A DNA stretch of 64,000 bases, from assembly GCA_028023455.1 (NCBI GenBank), contig JAQFVV010006450.1:163501-227500 (forward strand), read 5' to 3'. Position numbers and translations under genes: made by a program. Of this stretch, positions 11,885 to 23,140 are shown in pieces. The stretch is from Epiperipatus broadwayi (Eukaryota > Onychophora > Udeonychophora > Euonychophora > Peripatidae). The stretch's first letter is position 1. Each line of letters opens with the position of its first letter. The notes beneath the pieces were generated by a model. The model made no database searches, had not been told where the DNA came from, and saw nothing but the letters and a program-made list of their open reading frames with translations.

Positions 11885-12388
11885 TTGTCACTTAAGAGCA
11901 CTTTCGACTATGACTATCATGCATAGTCTTTGTCAACTAGTACTTTGAAGTGTAAACTTTCCCATAATTCCATGATTTTAACATTAACTGCCTGCCTATC
12001 GATTAAGTTTTGCCTGTATTTATATATTAGCATAACTTCCTTACTTTTCTTTTATTGTTATTTCTTTCAGTTTGCAATATTTTTACATTTTTATAATTGA
12101 AATTAAAACCATATATACATGATTTATTATGGTCATAGAAAATGGAAGCTGGTAGGTTATTATTATCTTTACAATTTTGTTTTGTATTTTGGATACTTTT
12201 TAATAACAATAGGAGTTCTTTACTTCTTTTCTCCAATGTACACCTCAATTCCCATATATATCTGCTACCATACTTACACATCCATTTATTAATGATACAA
12301 TTTTTATTTGTAAATGAGGTTTTATCTTTGGAGTTATTTATTAATTTATTTAATGTAGGAGGTGTATAAATTGCAATGTCACATTACA
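11885..12388 (-). pseudogene. PLE family A C-terminal fragment (left arm of palindrome)
   Basis: The minus strand reads the end of a GIY-YIG domain: RCTLEKRSKELLLLLKSIQN, with the usual R-x-LE-R-x-KEH helix slightly altered. An asparagine-rich linker and the conserved family A terminus follow (NVKILQTERNNNKRK, then the 3' region with the GCGCTTT/AGCACTTTC motif near 11896). The RT domain is missing. It lies head-to-head with 12396-13735. Confidence 0.65.
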
Positions 12389-12395
12389 GTCGTAT

Positions 12396-12680
12396 ATGTG
12401 ACATTGCATTTTATGCACCTCCTACATTAAATAAATTAATAAATAACTCCAAAGATAAATCCTAATATTTACAAATAAAAATTGTATCATTTATAAATGG
12501 ATATGTAGTTGTGGTAGTGTATATATAGGGGAAACGAGGTGTACATTGGAGAAAAAAATTAAAGAACACTTGTTGTTGTTAAAAAGAGTCCAAAATACAA
12601 AACAAAATTGCAAAGATAATAATAACCTATCAGCTTCCATTTTCTATGACCATAATAAATTATTTAAAAGTGGTTTTAAT
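12396..12680 (+). pseudogene. PLE family A C-terminal fragment, interrupted by RTE (5' part of right arm)
   Basis: This mirrors 11885-12388. The cysteine-containing stretch is at about 12480-12545 and the GIY-YIG helix follows (TLEKKIKEHLLLLKRVQNTK). The sequence is broken at TGGTTTTAAT by the RTE insertion and resumes at 13486, so the long frame at 12546-13169 is a chance chimera of PLE and RTE reading frames. Confidence 0.65.
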
Positions 12681-13485
12681 ACAATAGATAATATCAAGGT
12701 ACTGAGAAAAGTTATAGAAAGGACAAATGAATATGAGTTGCCATTAAGCTTTGGATTTGTAGATTATGAAAAGGCATTTGATTCTATAAACATTTCTTTA
12801 GTGATTAAAGCATTGGATCATCAAAGTATAAATCCAGGATATTGTTCTATTTTAAAAAATATTTATAGACATGCAACAGCAACAATTAGATTACATAATG
12901 ATACTAGGAAAGTCAACATTGAGAAGGGTGTAAAACAGGGTGACTCAATATCTCCAAAACTTTTTACAGCAGTACTGCAAGAAGTATTTTGTGAATTAAA
13001 ATGGGAAGCTAAAGGAGTGAAAGTAAATGGAGATTATTTAAGTCATTTAGATTTTGCAGATGATGTAGTTGTTTTTGCAAATAATGCTTTACTGCTTCAG
13101 GAAATGTTGCAGGAGTTATCAGATGAAAGTAGGAAAGTAGGACTAAAGATAAATGTTAAAAAAGACTAAAGTAATGTTTAATGGATTTTCTCAAAATATG
13201 AAACTAAAGATTGGTTATGATGAGTTAAAAGAAGTTAATAGCTACAAATATCTTGGTCAGATTATTAATACTGATGGAAACATAATGGATAAAATTAATC
13301 ATAGAATTGAACCTGGTTGGTAGGCATTTGGTAGAAATTTAACTTGATACTAAAAGGAAATATGCCTATGTGTTTGAAAAGAAAGGTTTTTAATAAATGT
13401 GTTTTACCAGTACTTGGACATGTTTTGAACTTGGAAAGACCTTTATCCTGCAGTGGATTGATAATGTTGGATGTTGATGATGATA
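12681..13485 (+). mobile_element. 5'-truncated RTE-clade retrotransposon nested in PLE A
   Basis: It encodes part of an RTE-type reverse transcriptase: FGFVDYEKAFDSI, then GVKQGDSISPKLFTAVLQEV (QGD-x-SPKLFTA is typical of RTE), then YLSHLDFADDVVVFA with the catalytic FADD, then LNINVKKD-type thumb sequence. A stop near 13167 breaks the frame, which resumes as YKYLGQIINTDG. The 3' end is GATGATGATA, the short repeat tail common in RTE elements. The 10-bp duplication TGGTTTTAAT flanks it at 12671-12680 and 13486-13495. Only the 3' part of the element inserted. Confidence 0.8.
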
Positions 13486-13735
13486 TGGTTTTAATTTCAA
13501 TTATAATAATGTAAAAATATTGCAAACTGAAAGAAATAACAATAAACAAAAATAAAGGAAGTTATGCTAATATATAAATACAGGCAAAACTTAATCAATA
13601 GACAGGCAGCTAACATTAAAATCACAGAATTATGGGAAAGTTGACCTTTCAAAGTACTAGTTGTCAAAGACTATGAGGATAGTCAAAAGCGCTCGAAGTA
13701 GCAATTATATTTATATATTTTTTGTTCTTTTCAAA
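13486..13735 (+). pseudogene. PLE family A terminus (3' part of right arm)
   Basis: It resumes the PLE A reading after the RTE (NVKILQTERNNNKQK) and carries the 3' terminal region with GACTATGAGGATAGT and AAGCGCT. It matches the complements at 11885-12080, 30100-30300 and 48110-48300. Confidence 0.65.
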
Positions 13736-14378
13736 AAAATTTAATTACTGTATTTACTAATATTTTCGAAGAAATACAGACATCGATTTATAATATATAT
13801 ATATAGTTTATTTATTAGATGAATAAATAAAAGTTATTATTACATTATTACCATCTATAAATATTCTATTTGTAAGTTCTTAATACAATAATTAAAATCA
13901 AAACGATCTTTCCAAATTTAGAAAATTTTTTGATTTTTATTAAAATATTAATTAGAATCAAAGACTAATACTGAATTCAAAAGTTGAACTGAATTCAATA
14001 AATGATACAATGTGAAAAAACTGATGGAGATGGTTTTATCATAATGAATAATTATATAATTAATATAATAATTAATGAAAAGATTTACTAGTCTGGAAAT
14101 AAAAAAATACTTCAGTAAAAAGATAAGTGCTATAAAAAAGATTAATCAAATAGATAAATATGAAACATACTTTTATTTTATTAGTAAATCCTACTAATTT
14201 AATCATAACAACAACAAGAAAACAGTAATATTAAGTTAGAAATAAATTAAAACTTGAAAATATTTAAATGCATAATAATATATAGCCCTCATGGTACAAT
14301 GGTTGTGCTTCTGCTTAGTGCAAAATTAATAAATTCATATAAATATGGCTGCTAATTTTCTTATATATATATATATAT
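13736..14378. other. AT-rich sequence with a possible tRNA-like stub
   Basis: Mostly featureless A/T DNA. At 14284-14322, CCCTCATGGTACAATGGTT and the following bases resemble the 5' half of a tRNA-Glu-like SINE head, cut off before any B-box. A (TA)n tract at 14361-14378 is the insertion site of the next element. Confidence 0.35.
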
Positions 14379-14884
14379 TGTAACCGGACCGCCATACAAC
14401 CCTTTTATTACATCAGTTGTAACAATTTTCTGATGAGCATGCTGTAGGAAGGAACTATCAATTGAGATTCCTAATGCAGATGTTAATGGCACCTACAACA
14501 ATATTTCCTGCTCATCAGAGGATGTAGTACAATAGAGACTGGGAACATCTAAACATTTATATGTTTGGTTTTCCAAACAGCGCCATTAGAGTTCCGTCTT
14601 ACTACAACCTGACTGGCCTAGGTCTAGTTATGTCAGACGTAGCTCAGAAGGCATGAGATTCTCATGAACCAGTGCTATAACTGATGAGTGATGCAATAAA
14701 ACAAAACAAAACTGGACAACTGGATAACCAATTTAATTTTTAGTAACAAAAAAAATTTATTAAATAACAATTAATTAGCAATTTCTAACGAAGTTCATTT
14801 CTATCCACATGATTACTCTCTTTCATTTTACTTATGAAAGAGCTAGAAGCAGTTCTTTATTCTTTATCAATAGTTCATTTACAT

Positions 14885-15250
14885 GTTCATTATGAGAAGA
14901 CATTTGGAAACAGTGTAATTCAACAATAGTTCATTTTGAATTCCTTTATGAGAAGAAGTTTGGAAATATTCCAATCCAACAATAGTTCATTTTGAATTCA
15001 TTTATGAGAAGAAACTTGGAAACATCCTAATTCAACAATAGTTCATTTTTGTATTCCTTTATGAGAAGAAGCTTGGAAATATTCCAATTCAACAATAGTT
15101 TATTTTTGTATTCCTTTATGAGAAGAAGCTTGGAAATATTCCAATTCAACAATAGTTTATTTTTGTATTCCTTTATGAGAAGAAGCTTGAAAATATTCCA
15201 ATTCAACAATAGTTTATTTTTGTATTCCTTTATGAGAAGAAGTTTGGTAG
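14885..15250 (+). repeat. 57-bp tandem array, about six to seven copies (left arm)
   Basis: The phrase ATGAGAAGAAGCTTGGAAAT recurs with exact 57-bp spacing at 15061, 15118, 15175 and 15232, with more diverged copies upstream. Because 57 is 19 codons, frames stay open on both strands and give spurious 19-residue repeat peptides. Confidence 0.8.
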
Positions 15251-15332
15251 CAGTTAAGCATTTATGATTTATATAACATTTCGTTATCTTATGAATTATT
15301 ACTGATTGGTAAACATTTAAATTCAGCAATTC

Positions 15333-15810
15333 TTGGTTTGTGGAGCATTCATCATTTGGTAATTAAAGCATTTATAATTTAGTCAAATATAAAAGTATAT
15401 TCTTATACATAAATTCTGTTTGGCTTGTGGAGCATTTATCATTTAGTAATTAAAGCATTTCTAATTTAGTCAAATATAAAAGTATATTCATCTGCATAAA
15501 TTCTGTTTGGCTTGTGGAGCACTTATCATTTAGTAATTAAAGCATTTATAATTTAGTCAAATATAAAAGTATATTCATCTACATAAATTCTGTTTGGCTT
15601 GTGGAGCACTTATCATTTAGTAATTAAAGCATTTATAATTTAGTCAAATATAAAGGTATATTCATATACATAAATTCTGTTTGGCTTGTGGAGCACTTAT
15701 CATTTAGTAATTAAAGCAATTCTAATTTAGTCAAATATAAAAGTATATTCATCTACATAAATTCGGTTTGGCTTGTGGAGCACTTATCATTTAGTAATTA
15801 AAGCATTTCT
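15333..15810 (+). repeat. 87-bp tandem array, six copies (left arm)
   Basis: Each unit contains TTTGGCTTGTGGAGCACTTA and ATTTAGTCAAATATAAAAG. The right arm has five units, which accounts for the 85-bp length difference between the arms. Confidence 0.8.
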
Positions 15811-16593
15811 AATCCATATAGTAAATACGTTCAAATATTTTTATAAATAAATTTGCGTATAACTGTTTCATAACTTCATTTTATAACGTATGATAAACAT
15901 GTTTTAATATTTTACAAAACAAATTCTATGTAATTATTTCATAATTCCACTTTATAATGTATGATAAATATGTTTTAGTATTTTATAAAAATTACCTTCC
16001 AGTTTTGTAGTCCATTTTATTCAAAAGAAGGCGGGTTATTTCATCGATGGAAAGTCATGGCACAGCGTGGAGAGATTGAAGCCACTAAATTAGCCCATTG
16101 ACATTATAATTTCTCTATGAATACTTTCTTTTTCCATTTTAATGAGTCAAAAGAATTAAGTAATACACCTTCTTTTTTAAAAAAAAAAAAAAATTCAATA
16201 TGTTCTGCTTCTTTGTGTAAGACGAAAGTTCTTTTTTTCCGATAACGTTCCTAATTTGAATACTGCCTCAGTTTAACTCAAGTATCTTTTTTCTTTCTTT
16301 AGGCTTTATCCAGCTAGCCTAACCATAGGCACCTATTAATTTGCCACCCTATTGTGAAGTCCGATCTAGCTAGCCTACTCATAGGCATAAGCAGATCACG
16401 ATTCTGTGATATGAACAGTGCATATGATGTAGTGATGTAATTTGTTCAGGAAGGTTAAAAAAATAAAAGTTTAAAAGAAAAACAAAACAAAAATGAATGG
16501 CATAAAGAATGAAACAGGCATTTCAAAGAAGATGGAGTAGAGTCATGGTGTGGATGGAGAGAGAAGCTTACTGATTTAGAAAACAAAGGAAAA

Positions 16594-18183
16594 ATGGTAA
16601 ACATAGAAGCTCAGAAAACAGAAAAGATAGCTATGATAGCTCAGATAATAGAAATTATAAAAGCAGACCAAAAGAAAAGAGATAAGCAATGAAAAGAAGA
16701 TAACCAAAAATGGGATAAACAAAGAGAAGAAGATAACCAAAAATGGGATAAGCAAAGAGAAGAAGATATCAAACAAAGAGAAGAAGATAACCAAAAATGG
16801 GATAAACAAAGAGAAGAAGATATCAAACAAAGAGAAGAATATAACCAAAAATGGGATAAACAAAGAGAAGAATATAACCAAAAATGGGATAAACAAAGAG
16901 AAGAAGATAACCAAAAATGGGATAAACAAAGAGAAGAAGATATCAAACAGAGAGAAGAAGATAAAAAGAAAAGAGACAAACAAAGAGAAGAAGATATCAA
17001 ACAGAGAGAAGAAGATAACCAAAAAAGAGATAAGAAAAGAGAAGAATATAACAAGCAAGCAATAGAAGCAAACCAAAGAATAGAAAAACAAATTAAAGAA
17101 GCAGTGGAAAAACAGAATGAAAAGTTCAATCAGTTAATGAAAAAAATAACTCAGTCTAAAAAATTGGATGAGGAAGAGACTTTGAAATTTCCAACCAAAG
17201 ATATTTTAAAGGAATCACAAATTGAATATCCTATTACTGATGAAGCAAAATTTGAGATTGTTAAAAAGGAAGAAATTGAAATTACAAAGAGTGATCTTGA
17301 AATTGTCAGTCTACCTTCAGGAAAATTTCTGATTGTGGAATATACCTCTAAAATTGAAAATAAAGAAACAGTATATGCAGAAGCTGAGAATGAAATTGTA
17401 TCAAATACAGTAAAAGAGTTTCAAATGGATGAAAATGAATCTAATAAAGCAAAATTAAAATCTTCTGATCTTCAAGAAGATGAAAAACGTGAAAATGAAC
17501 ATAATCAAAATATAACAAAGGAACTGTCCAATATAGAAGAAAATGTTTCAGAAAAATTGTCTGATATATGCTATGAAATAGTAACAGAGATAGAGAAAGA
17601 AACCATAAAATGGAGAGAAAAGTGTGTTAGTCCTCAACCATATATAAAAATTATAAACAAAAGCTTAATAAACTCAAATCAAAAATTGAGTACAGAAAAA
17701 AAAAAAATAAAGACAGTTATTAAAAATATAGTTGCTTATGCAGGAAAAGACACCAAAAGGGAATCTGAAAACTCAGGATTTATAAGTGTGAAAAGAGTTA
17801 AGCAACAAGAAACTTTTATAAATACTAAAAAAATAATTATTATGGCAGAAGAACCATTTAAAAATAAACTTTTATGTAAAAATGAAGTACCACCATGGAA
17901 GAGGAACAGGAGAAAATTCACAGATGGTGTTCATGGTCCATATCGGACGCGTATTATAAGAAGATCAAACAGTGATGATAACCTGCAAAAAAGTGTGGGT
18001 ACAACTACTGAACCGCAGAGAAAAGAACAAGAAGCAAGACACCACAGTAATGTTAAATATGATAGATTTTCCACAAAGAGACGATCCAGAAGTATGTCAC
18101 CTCATAATATAAAAGAGGACTATAGGAGAACTGATCATGATCCTCAGTTCCCCAAACCAGGTTGCAGTTATGATTCAGAATAA
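16594..18183 (+). CDS. Coiled-coil protein encoded inside the foldback element (one in-frame TGA)
   Basis: I do not recognise the family. The frame is open from 16513, and the first ATG (16594) gives 529 codons with one TGA at 16690; starting after the stop, the next ATG is 17104 (359 residues). From 16690 to about 17060 the protein is built of 11-residue units (EEDNQKWDKQR) mixed with 7-residue units (EEDIKQR), a charged alpha-helical coiled coil. A glutamate- and lysine-rich middle follows, including EIVSLPSGKFLIVEYTSK. The C terminus is basic (NEVPPWKRNRRKF, then KRRSRSMSP), so nuclear or nucleic-acid binding is plausible. It is the only long frame between the arms. It could be a captured host gene, a gag-like protein or an element-specific factor. 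The stop looks like a CGA-to-TGA change and may mark recent decay. Confidence 0.5.
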
Positions 18184-18989
18184 AATAGAGATAGCTGATG
18201 GAAAAGGGTTTGTGAGTGTGATGTGGTGATGCATGAACTTGTGTTTTTCATGTTGAGATGGTGGATGATTGAGCAGAGCTGCTTGGATGCATTGTGTTAT
18301 GATGCTCCGAAGTATATGCTCGGCACTATCCAGACCTGGATGTTGTGCTTCAAGAGTAGTCCAGCAGTGCGTATATATAGGTCTCATGGATAGGCCAAAT
18401 GATAGCCCCTAAGACTCACTGGAGCTGAGCAGGGTTGGCTGAATGCCAAATTGATTTTTTTTCTCTGGCTCCTATTCTTGGTTGGATGATACTTCTAGGT
18501 ACAAGAGAGGTAGTGCTTAAAATGAGATATTTTCTCGTGACGTCATGAGGTGGTGTGTACTGGTAGTTTGTGCTTGGCCGTCTACTTATCCTGGCATTGG
18601 AGGCTATGGTTCATGTATTCGCTTCTCCAGCTCATCTTACCTATTCATCAGCATATCTAAAACCAGGCAGTACTGAGAAATAATGTGTATAGTATATGGA
18701 ATAAAATCGTATTTCCAGGCGATTTCATCCCAAAATTTGGTGAGGGGTAATGAAACAGATATTCTGTTCCTCATATAAATATTCATAAGATCCCCCCCAT
18801 TCAAAAATGTCTAGCGTGATTCAGTCTAATTGGAAACGCAATAAAGTTGTGATTCGTTAAAAATGGAAAATAAAATCATATTTTTGATTTTTAGTATTGA
18901 TGGATTTAAATAAAATGTTATATCGTCTTATTTTTTTTTTTATTATCTGTCTCAATAAAAAAGAAAGAAATTAATTATCCAATCATTAA
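18184..18989. other. Central non-coding part of foldback element
   Basis: Somewhat GC-richer than its surroundings up to about 18680. No further frame was recognised. It ends at the right inverted repeat. Confidence 0.5.
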
Positions 18990-20826
18990 AAAGAAAGAAA
19001 AAAGATACTTGAGTTAAACTGAGGCAGTATTCAAATTAGGAACGTTATCGGAAAAAAAGAACTTTCGTCTTACACAAAGAAGCAGAACATATTGAATTTT
19101 TTTTTTTTTTTTAAAAAAGAAGGTGTATTACTTAATTCTTTTGACTCATTAAAATGGAAAAAGAAAGTATTCATAGAGGAATTATAATGTCAATGGGCTA
19201 ATTTAGTGGCTTCAATCTCTCCACGCTGTGCCATGACTTTCCATCGATGAAATAACCCGCCTTCTTTTGAATAAAATGGACTACAAAACTGGAAGGTAAT
19301 TTTTATAAAATACTAAAACATATTTATCATACATTATAAAGTGGAATTATGAAATAATTACATAGAATTTGTTTTGTAAAATATTAAAACATGTTTATCA
19401 TACGTTATAAAATGAAGTTATGAAACAGTTATACGCAAATTTATTTATAAAAATATTTGAACGTATTTACTATATGGATTAGAAATGCTTTAATTACTAA
19501 ATGATAAGTGCTCCACAAGCCAAACAGAATTTATGTAGATGAATATACTTTTATATTTGACTAAATTAGAATTGCTTTAATTACTAAATGATAAGTGCTC
19601 CACAAGCCAAACAGAATTTATGTATATGAATATACCTTTATATTTGACTAAATTATAAATGCTTTAATTACTAAATGATAAGTGCTCCACAAGCCAAACA
19701 GAATTTATGCAGATGAATATACTTTTATATTTGACTAAATTATAAATGCTTTAATTACTAAATGATAAATGCTCCACAAGCCAAACAGAATTTATGTATA
19801 AGAATATACTTTTATATTTGACTAAATTATAAATGCTTTAATTACCAAATGATGAATGCTCCACAAACCAAGAATTGCTGAATTTAAATGTTTACCAATC
19901 AGTAATAATTCATAAGATAACGAAATGTTATATAAATCATAAATGCTTAACTGCTACCAAACTTCTTCTCATAAAGGAATACAAAAATAAACTATTGTTG
20001 AATTGGAATATTTTCAAGCTTCTTCTCATAAAGGAATACAAAAATAAACTATTGTTGAATTGGAATATTTCCAAGCTTCTTCTCTTAAAGGAATACAAAA
20101 ATAAACTATTGTTGAATTGGAACATTTCCAAGCTTCTTCTCATAAAGGAATACAAAAATGAACTATTGTTGAATTAGGATGTTTCCAAGTTTCTTCTCAT
20201 AAATGAATTCAAAATGAACTATTGTTGGATTGGAATATTTCCAAACTTCTTCTCATAAAGGAATTCAAAATGAACTATTGTTGAATTACACTGTTTCCAA
20301 ATGTCTTCTCATAATGAACGTGTAAATGAACTATTGATAAAGAATAAAGAACTGCTTCTAGCTCTTTCATAAGTAAAATGAAAGAGAGTAATCATGTGGA
20401 TAGAAATGAACTTCGTTAGAAATTGCTAATTAATTGTTATTTAATAAATTTTTTTTGTTACTAAAAATTAAATTGGTTATCCAGTTGTCCAGTTTTGTTT
20501 TGTTTTATTGCATCACTCATCAGTTATAGCACTGGTTCATGAGAATCTCATGCCTTCTGAGCTACGTCTGACATAACTAGACCTAGGCCAGTCAGGTTGT
20601 AGTAAGACGGAACTCTAATGGCGCTGTTTGGAAAACCAAACATATAAATGTTTAGATGTTCCCAGTCTCTATTGTACTACATCCTCTGATGAGCAGGAAA
20701 TATTGTTGTAGGTGCCATTAACATCTGCATTAGGAATCTCAATTGATAGTTCCTTCCTACAGCATGCTCATCAGAAAATTGTTACAACTGATGTAATAAA
20801 AGGGTTGTATGGCGGTCCAGTTACAA
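18990..20826 (-). repeat. Right inverted terminal repeat of foldback element
   Basis: The inverted copy of 14379-16300, with five 87-bp units (19500-19865) and the 57-bp array (about 19965-20320). Confidence 0.85.
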
Positions 20827-20886
20827 TATATATATATATATATATCAAACCAAAACTGTCTAACACTATACTAGCAAAAAATAAAA

Positions 20887-21408
20887 ATGCAAAACCATAA
20901 AACAATACAGTACTAGATTAAATTCAAAATTTTACCAAAATCCTTACACAACCATGGTTTCATCTACTACAAATAGACCTTCTCAAGTGAAAATCAACCT
21001 AAAGAAAAACATATATATATACAAACAAACAAACCTTCCCATAATTCATTTCAAACTCCACCTTCCCTTAATATCAAAAGAAGTCTTCATAAGATTGATA
21101 GCCTCAGAATCAAGAAGTTTTATGAAAAGAATGAGTTAAAAAGAAGAATAAAGGAGACTTTGATGATAAAACTCCTTGATTCTGAGGCTATCAATCTTAT
21201 GAAGACTTCTTTTGATATTAAGGGAAGGTGGAGTTTGAAATGAATTATGGGAAGGTTTGTTTGTTTGTATATATATATATATATGTTTTTCTTTAGGTTG
21301 ATTTTCACTTGAGAAGGTCTATTTGTAGTAGATGAAACCATGGTTGTGTAAGGATTTTGGTAAAATTTTGAATTTAATCTAGTACTGTATTGTTTTATGG
21401 TTTTGCAT
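20887..21408. repeat. 522-bp near-perfect palindrome
   Basis: Arms of about 238 bp (20887-21123 and 21168-21408) surround a 40-45 base loop. ATGCAAAACCATAAAACAAT at the left end is exactly inverted at the right end, and differences are mainly in an internal (TA)n length. It starts only 60 bp after the foldback element and ends in (TA)n. There is no ORF of note; it is probably a MITE or foldback element. Confidence 0.75.
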
Positions 21409-21424
21409 ATATATATATATATAT

Positions 21425-21800
21425 TATGAACCCATTTAACCTTGAACATTATTACCTTATTTTTTAAGTAATACTTTGGGTGCAATTTGAAAATTATAAT
21501 TGCAATTTGTAATATTATAATTGACTATTTATTACTCTGCATTTAGAACAGGTCATATTTACCAGATTAAGGAGGTTTACTTAAACTTATTTGTATCAAT
21601 AATTTCAATCTTTGTGGATAAGTTGCAAGTTTTAGTGTTTATTTAAGTATATTTGACCACAAATAAAGATCGATTCCATTTTTATTGCTAAATAAGGTTA
21701 CCTTGACAGCAGTTTGAGATTGTTGATTGTTATCTATATTGAGATTGTCTAAGTATTGCCTAGTTTTAACGATTATATATTGTAATGAGATATACATATA
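21425..21800 (-). repeat. Solo pseudo-LTR remnant of PLE family B
   Basis: On the minus strand this matches the direct repeats flanking the PLE at 25.6-27.5 kb: AATAGTCAATTATAA-like, ATCTCAATCT-like and ATACTTAGGCAAT-like blocks occur in the same order. Confidence 0.55.
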
Positions 21801-23140
21801 TGCGTTACATTTAAATTTTAATAGTTAATTTTTTTGTAAATATCTAATACTGAAATAAAAGCACAAACGCTCAAAATGCACAGATAATGAATTATTAATT
21901 TAGTAATAAGTTTAATTCAAATATTGAAATAAAATAAGCTTTACAAAATTATAGAAATCGAAGCAAAGATTCTAATCTTTAGATAAAATATAATAAAATC
22001 CTTTTAATTTTAAAAATAATGAAGAGAGTTTTTAATATCAAAAAAAAAAAAAAAAGAAATAAAAATTACAAACAGATCCTTAGGGCAAAATGACAATTAA
22101 AAAGATGATTACGAAATAGATAAGAGTCGAGAAATAGAAACAAAAGATTTGCTTTTCCTGCCCAAAGATATAGACACAGACCTCAGTGGAAAAATCTACT
22201 TAGCCACAAACTCAATGAACCAATGAAATACAGATATGGAATATGTTTGATGGATCCGTGCATTCCAGAGATAAGATGCCTCAGGACTATAAAAGGAAGA
22301 ATTCAAAAGAAATAATTAATTAGAGAATTAGAAAATTAAAGCTTGAATTCCATTGTTTTTGCTGAAAGTAAAATAATTAAAAAAAATATTGTCGCCGTCA
22401 CTAAGAATGTAATCCGCTTCATCGTGCTTCCTTCAGTTCGGCCGGCCAAAGGCAGCTTTCATCTCCATGGATCCCAGCATCAAACCACTAGTAATGTCTT
22501 AGGTAATCTTCATAAAATCATCATCGTCCACAAGAAATGGCCCTTGTGTAAACTCAGATCTTCATCACGAAAGAATGAGCATGGAGAAAGGAAAGTATAA
22601 ATTATAAATATGAAATATAAACTCTTCAATTTAAAATCTCCGAACTTTAATTTTCTTTAAATATGAACTATAGACTTTTTTTCCAGATCAAACCAGAACT
22701 TTATTTTTTTATAAACTTTGCAATTTTAAATTCTTATCTAAAGTTTAAACGTAATTTTTTTTTTTTTTTTTTAAATGTATTGGTTTTTTTATTTATTTAT
22801 TTATGCTTAGTATAAGGTCTGTTTGTAATAGGGTAGGGGTTTGTGATTGCAAACATAAAATTGAAAGATATACGCATCACTATTTGTGCATTACTGGATT
22901 TTAAAAATAGGTCAAAAATATTTGTGTAAAAGAGAAAAAATAAGTTGAATACAATGTAATTTTAAAATAAGTTAAATACTATAAACTAAATATATATTTT
23001 TAAAAGAATTAAATTATTAAATTGACTTAAATTTAAGTTGAGTATGGGTAGCTACTTTGACTCATTTAAGTATATGTTAGTTTAAAGAGGATGTGATTTC
23101 GAACTATTTGTTTTGTAATTGTGTCAATGTTGGTGGAGGG
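21801..23140. other. Unclassified, with a TATA-like site and a GC-richer patch
   Basis: TATAAAAGG at 22288-22296 is followed by a GC-richer stretch (22390-22600) with an 85-codon plus-strand frame (22343-22600) that I do not recognise. A worn LTR or a retroelement promoter is possible. The rest is low complexity with poly(T) near 22751. Confidence 0.35.

Larger units (their letters stand above)
14379..16300 (+). repeat. Left inverted terminal repeat of foldback element
   Basis: The reverse complement of 18990-20826. The inner boundary is TTTTTTCTTTCTTT at 16287-16300, after which similarity to the right arm ends. Confidence 0.85.
14379..20826. mobile_element. 6.4-kb foldback transposon with 1.9-kb inverted terminal repeats
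   Basis: The ends TTGTAACCGGACCGCCATAC and the complement of GTATGGCGGTCCAGTTACAA face each other with (TA)n outside both, so it inserted into or next to a TA microsatellite. The inverted repeats are 14379-16300 (1922 bp) and 18990-20826 (1837 bp) and appear nearly identical apart from one extra 87-bp tandem copy on the left. Each repeat contains a 57-bp array and an 87-bp array. This architecture is that of Foldback/Galileo-like elements. No transposase is visible; the 2.7-kb centre holds one coiled-coil ORF. High arm identity implies recent activity or gene conversion. The superfamily is not assigned. Confidence 0.85.

Noticed and set aside
12546-13169. A 207-residue PLE-RTE fusion protein
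   Set aside because: The 10-bp TSD shows a later RTE insertion, so the fusion is accidental.
14433-14525. CTGATGAG at three places in the foldback arms (about 14433 plus, 14516 minus, 14693 plus) as further hammerheads
   Set aside because: No proper helix II between CTGATGAG and GAAA, and helix I pairing is poor. Probably chance or remote relics.
15027-15329. 100-residue minus-strand ORF with 19-residue repeats, and its mirror at 19875-20177
   Set aside because: Produced by the 57-bp tandem array (19 codons). The opposite strand is open too, and nothing suggests translation.
14885-15810. Tandem arrays as a CRISPR
   Set aside because: No unique spacers between repeats, and the genome is eukaryotic.
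16576-17129. Two long minus-strand ORFs rich in F, L and S
   Set aside because: They are the antisense of the coiled-coil repeat. The plus frame has better composition and extends past the repeat.
18538-18545. TGACGTCA as a CRE/ATF site
   Set aside because: A single 8-mer without context. It could be chance.
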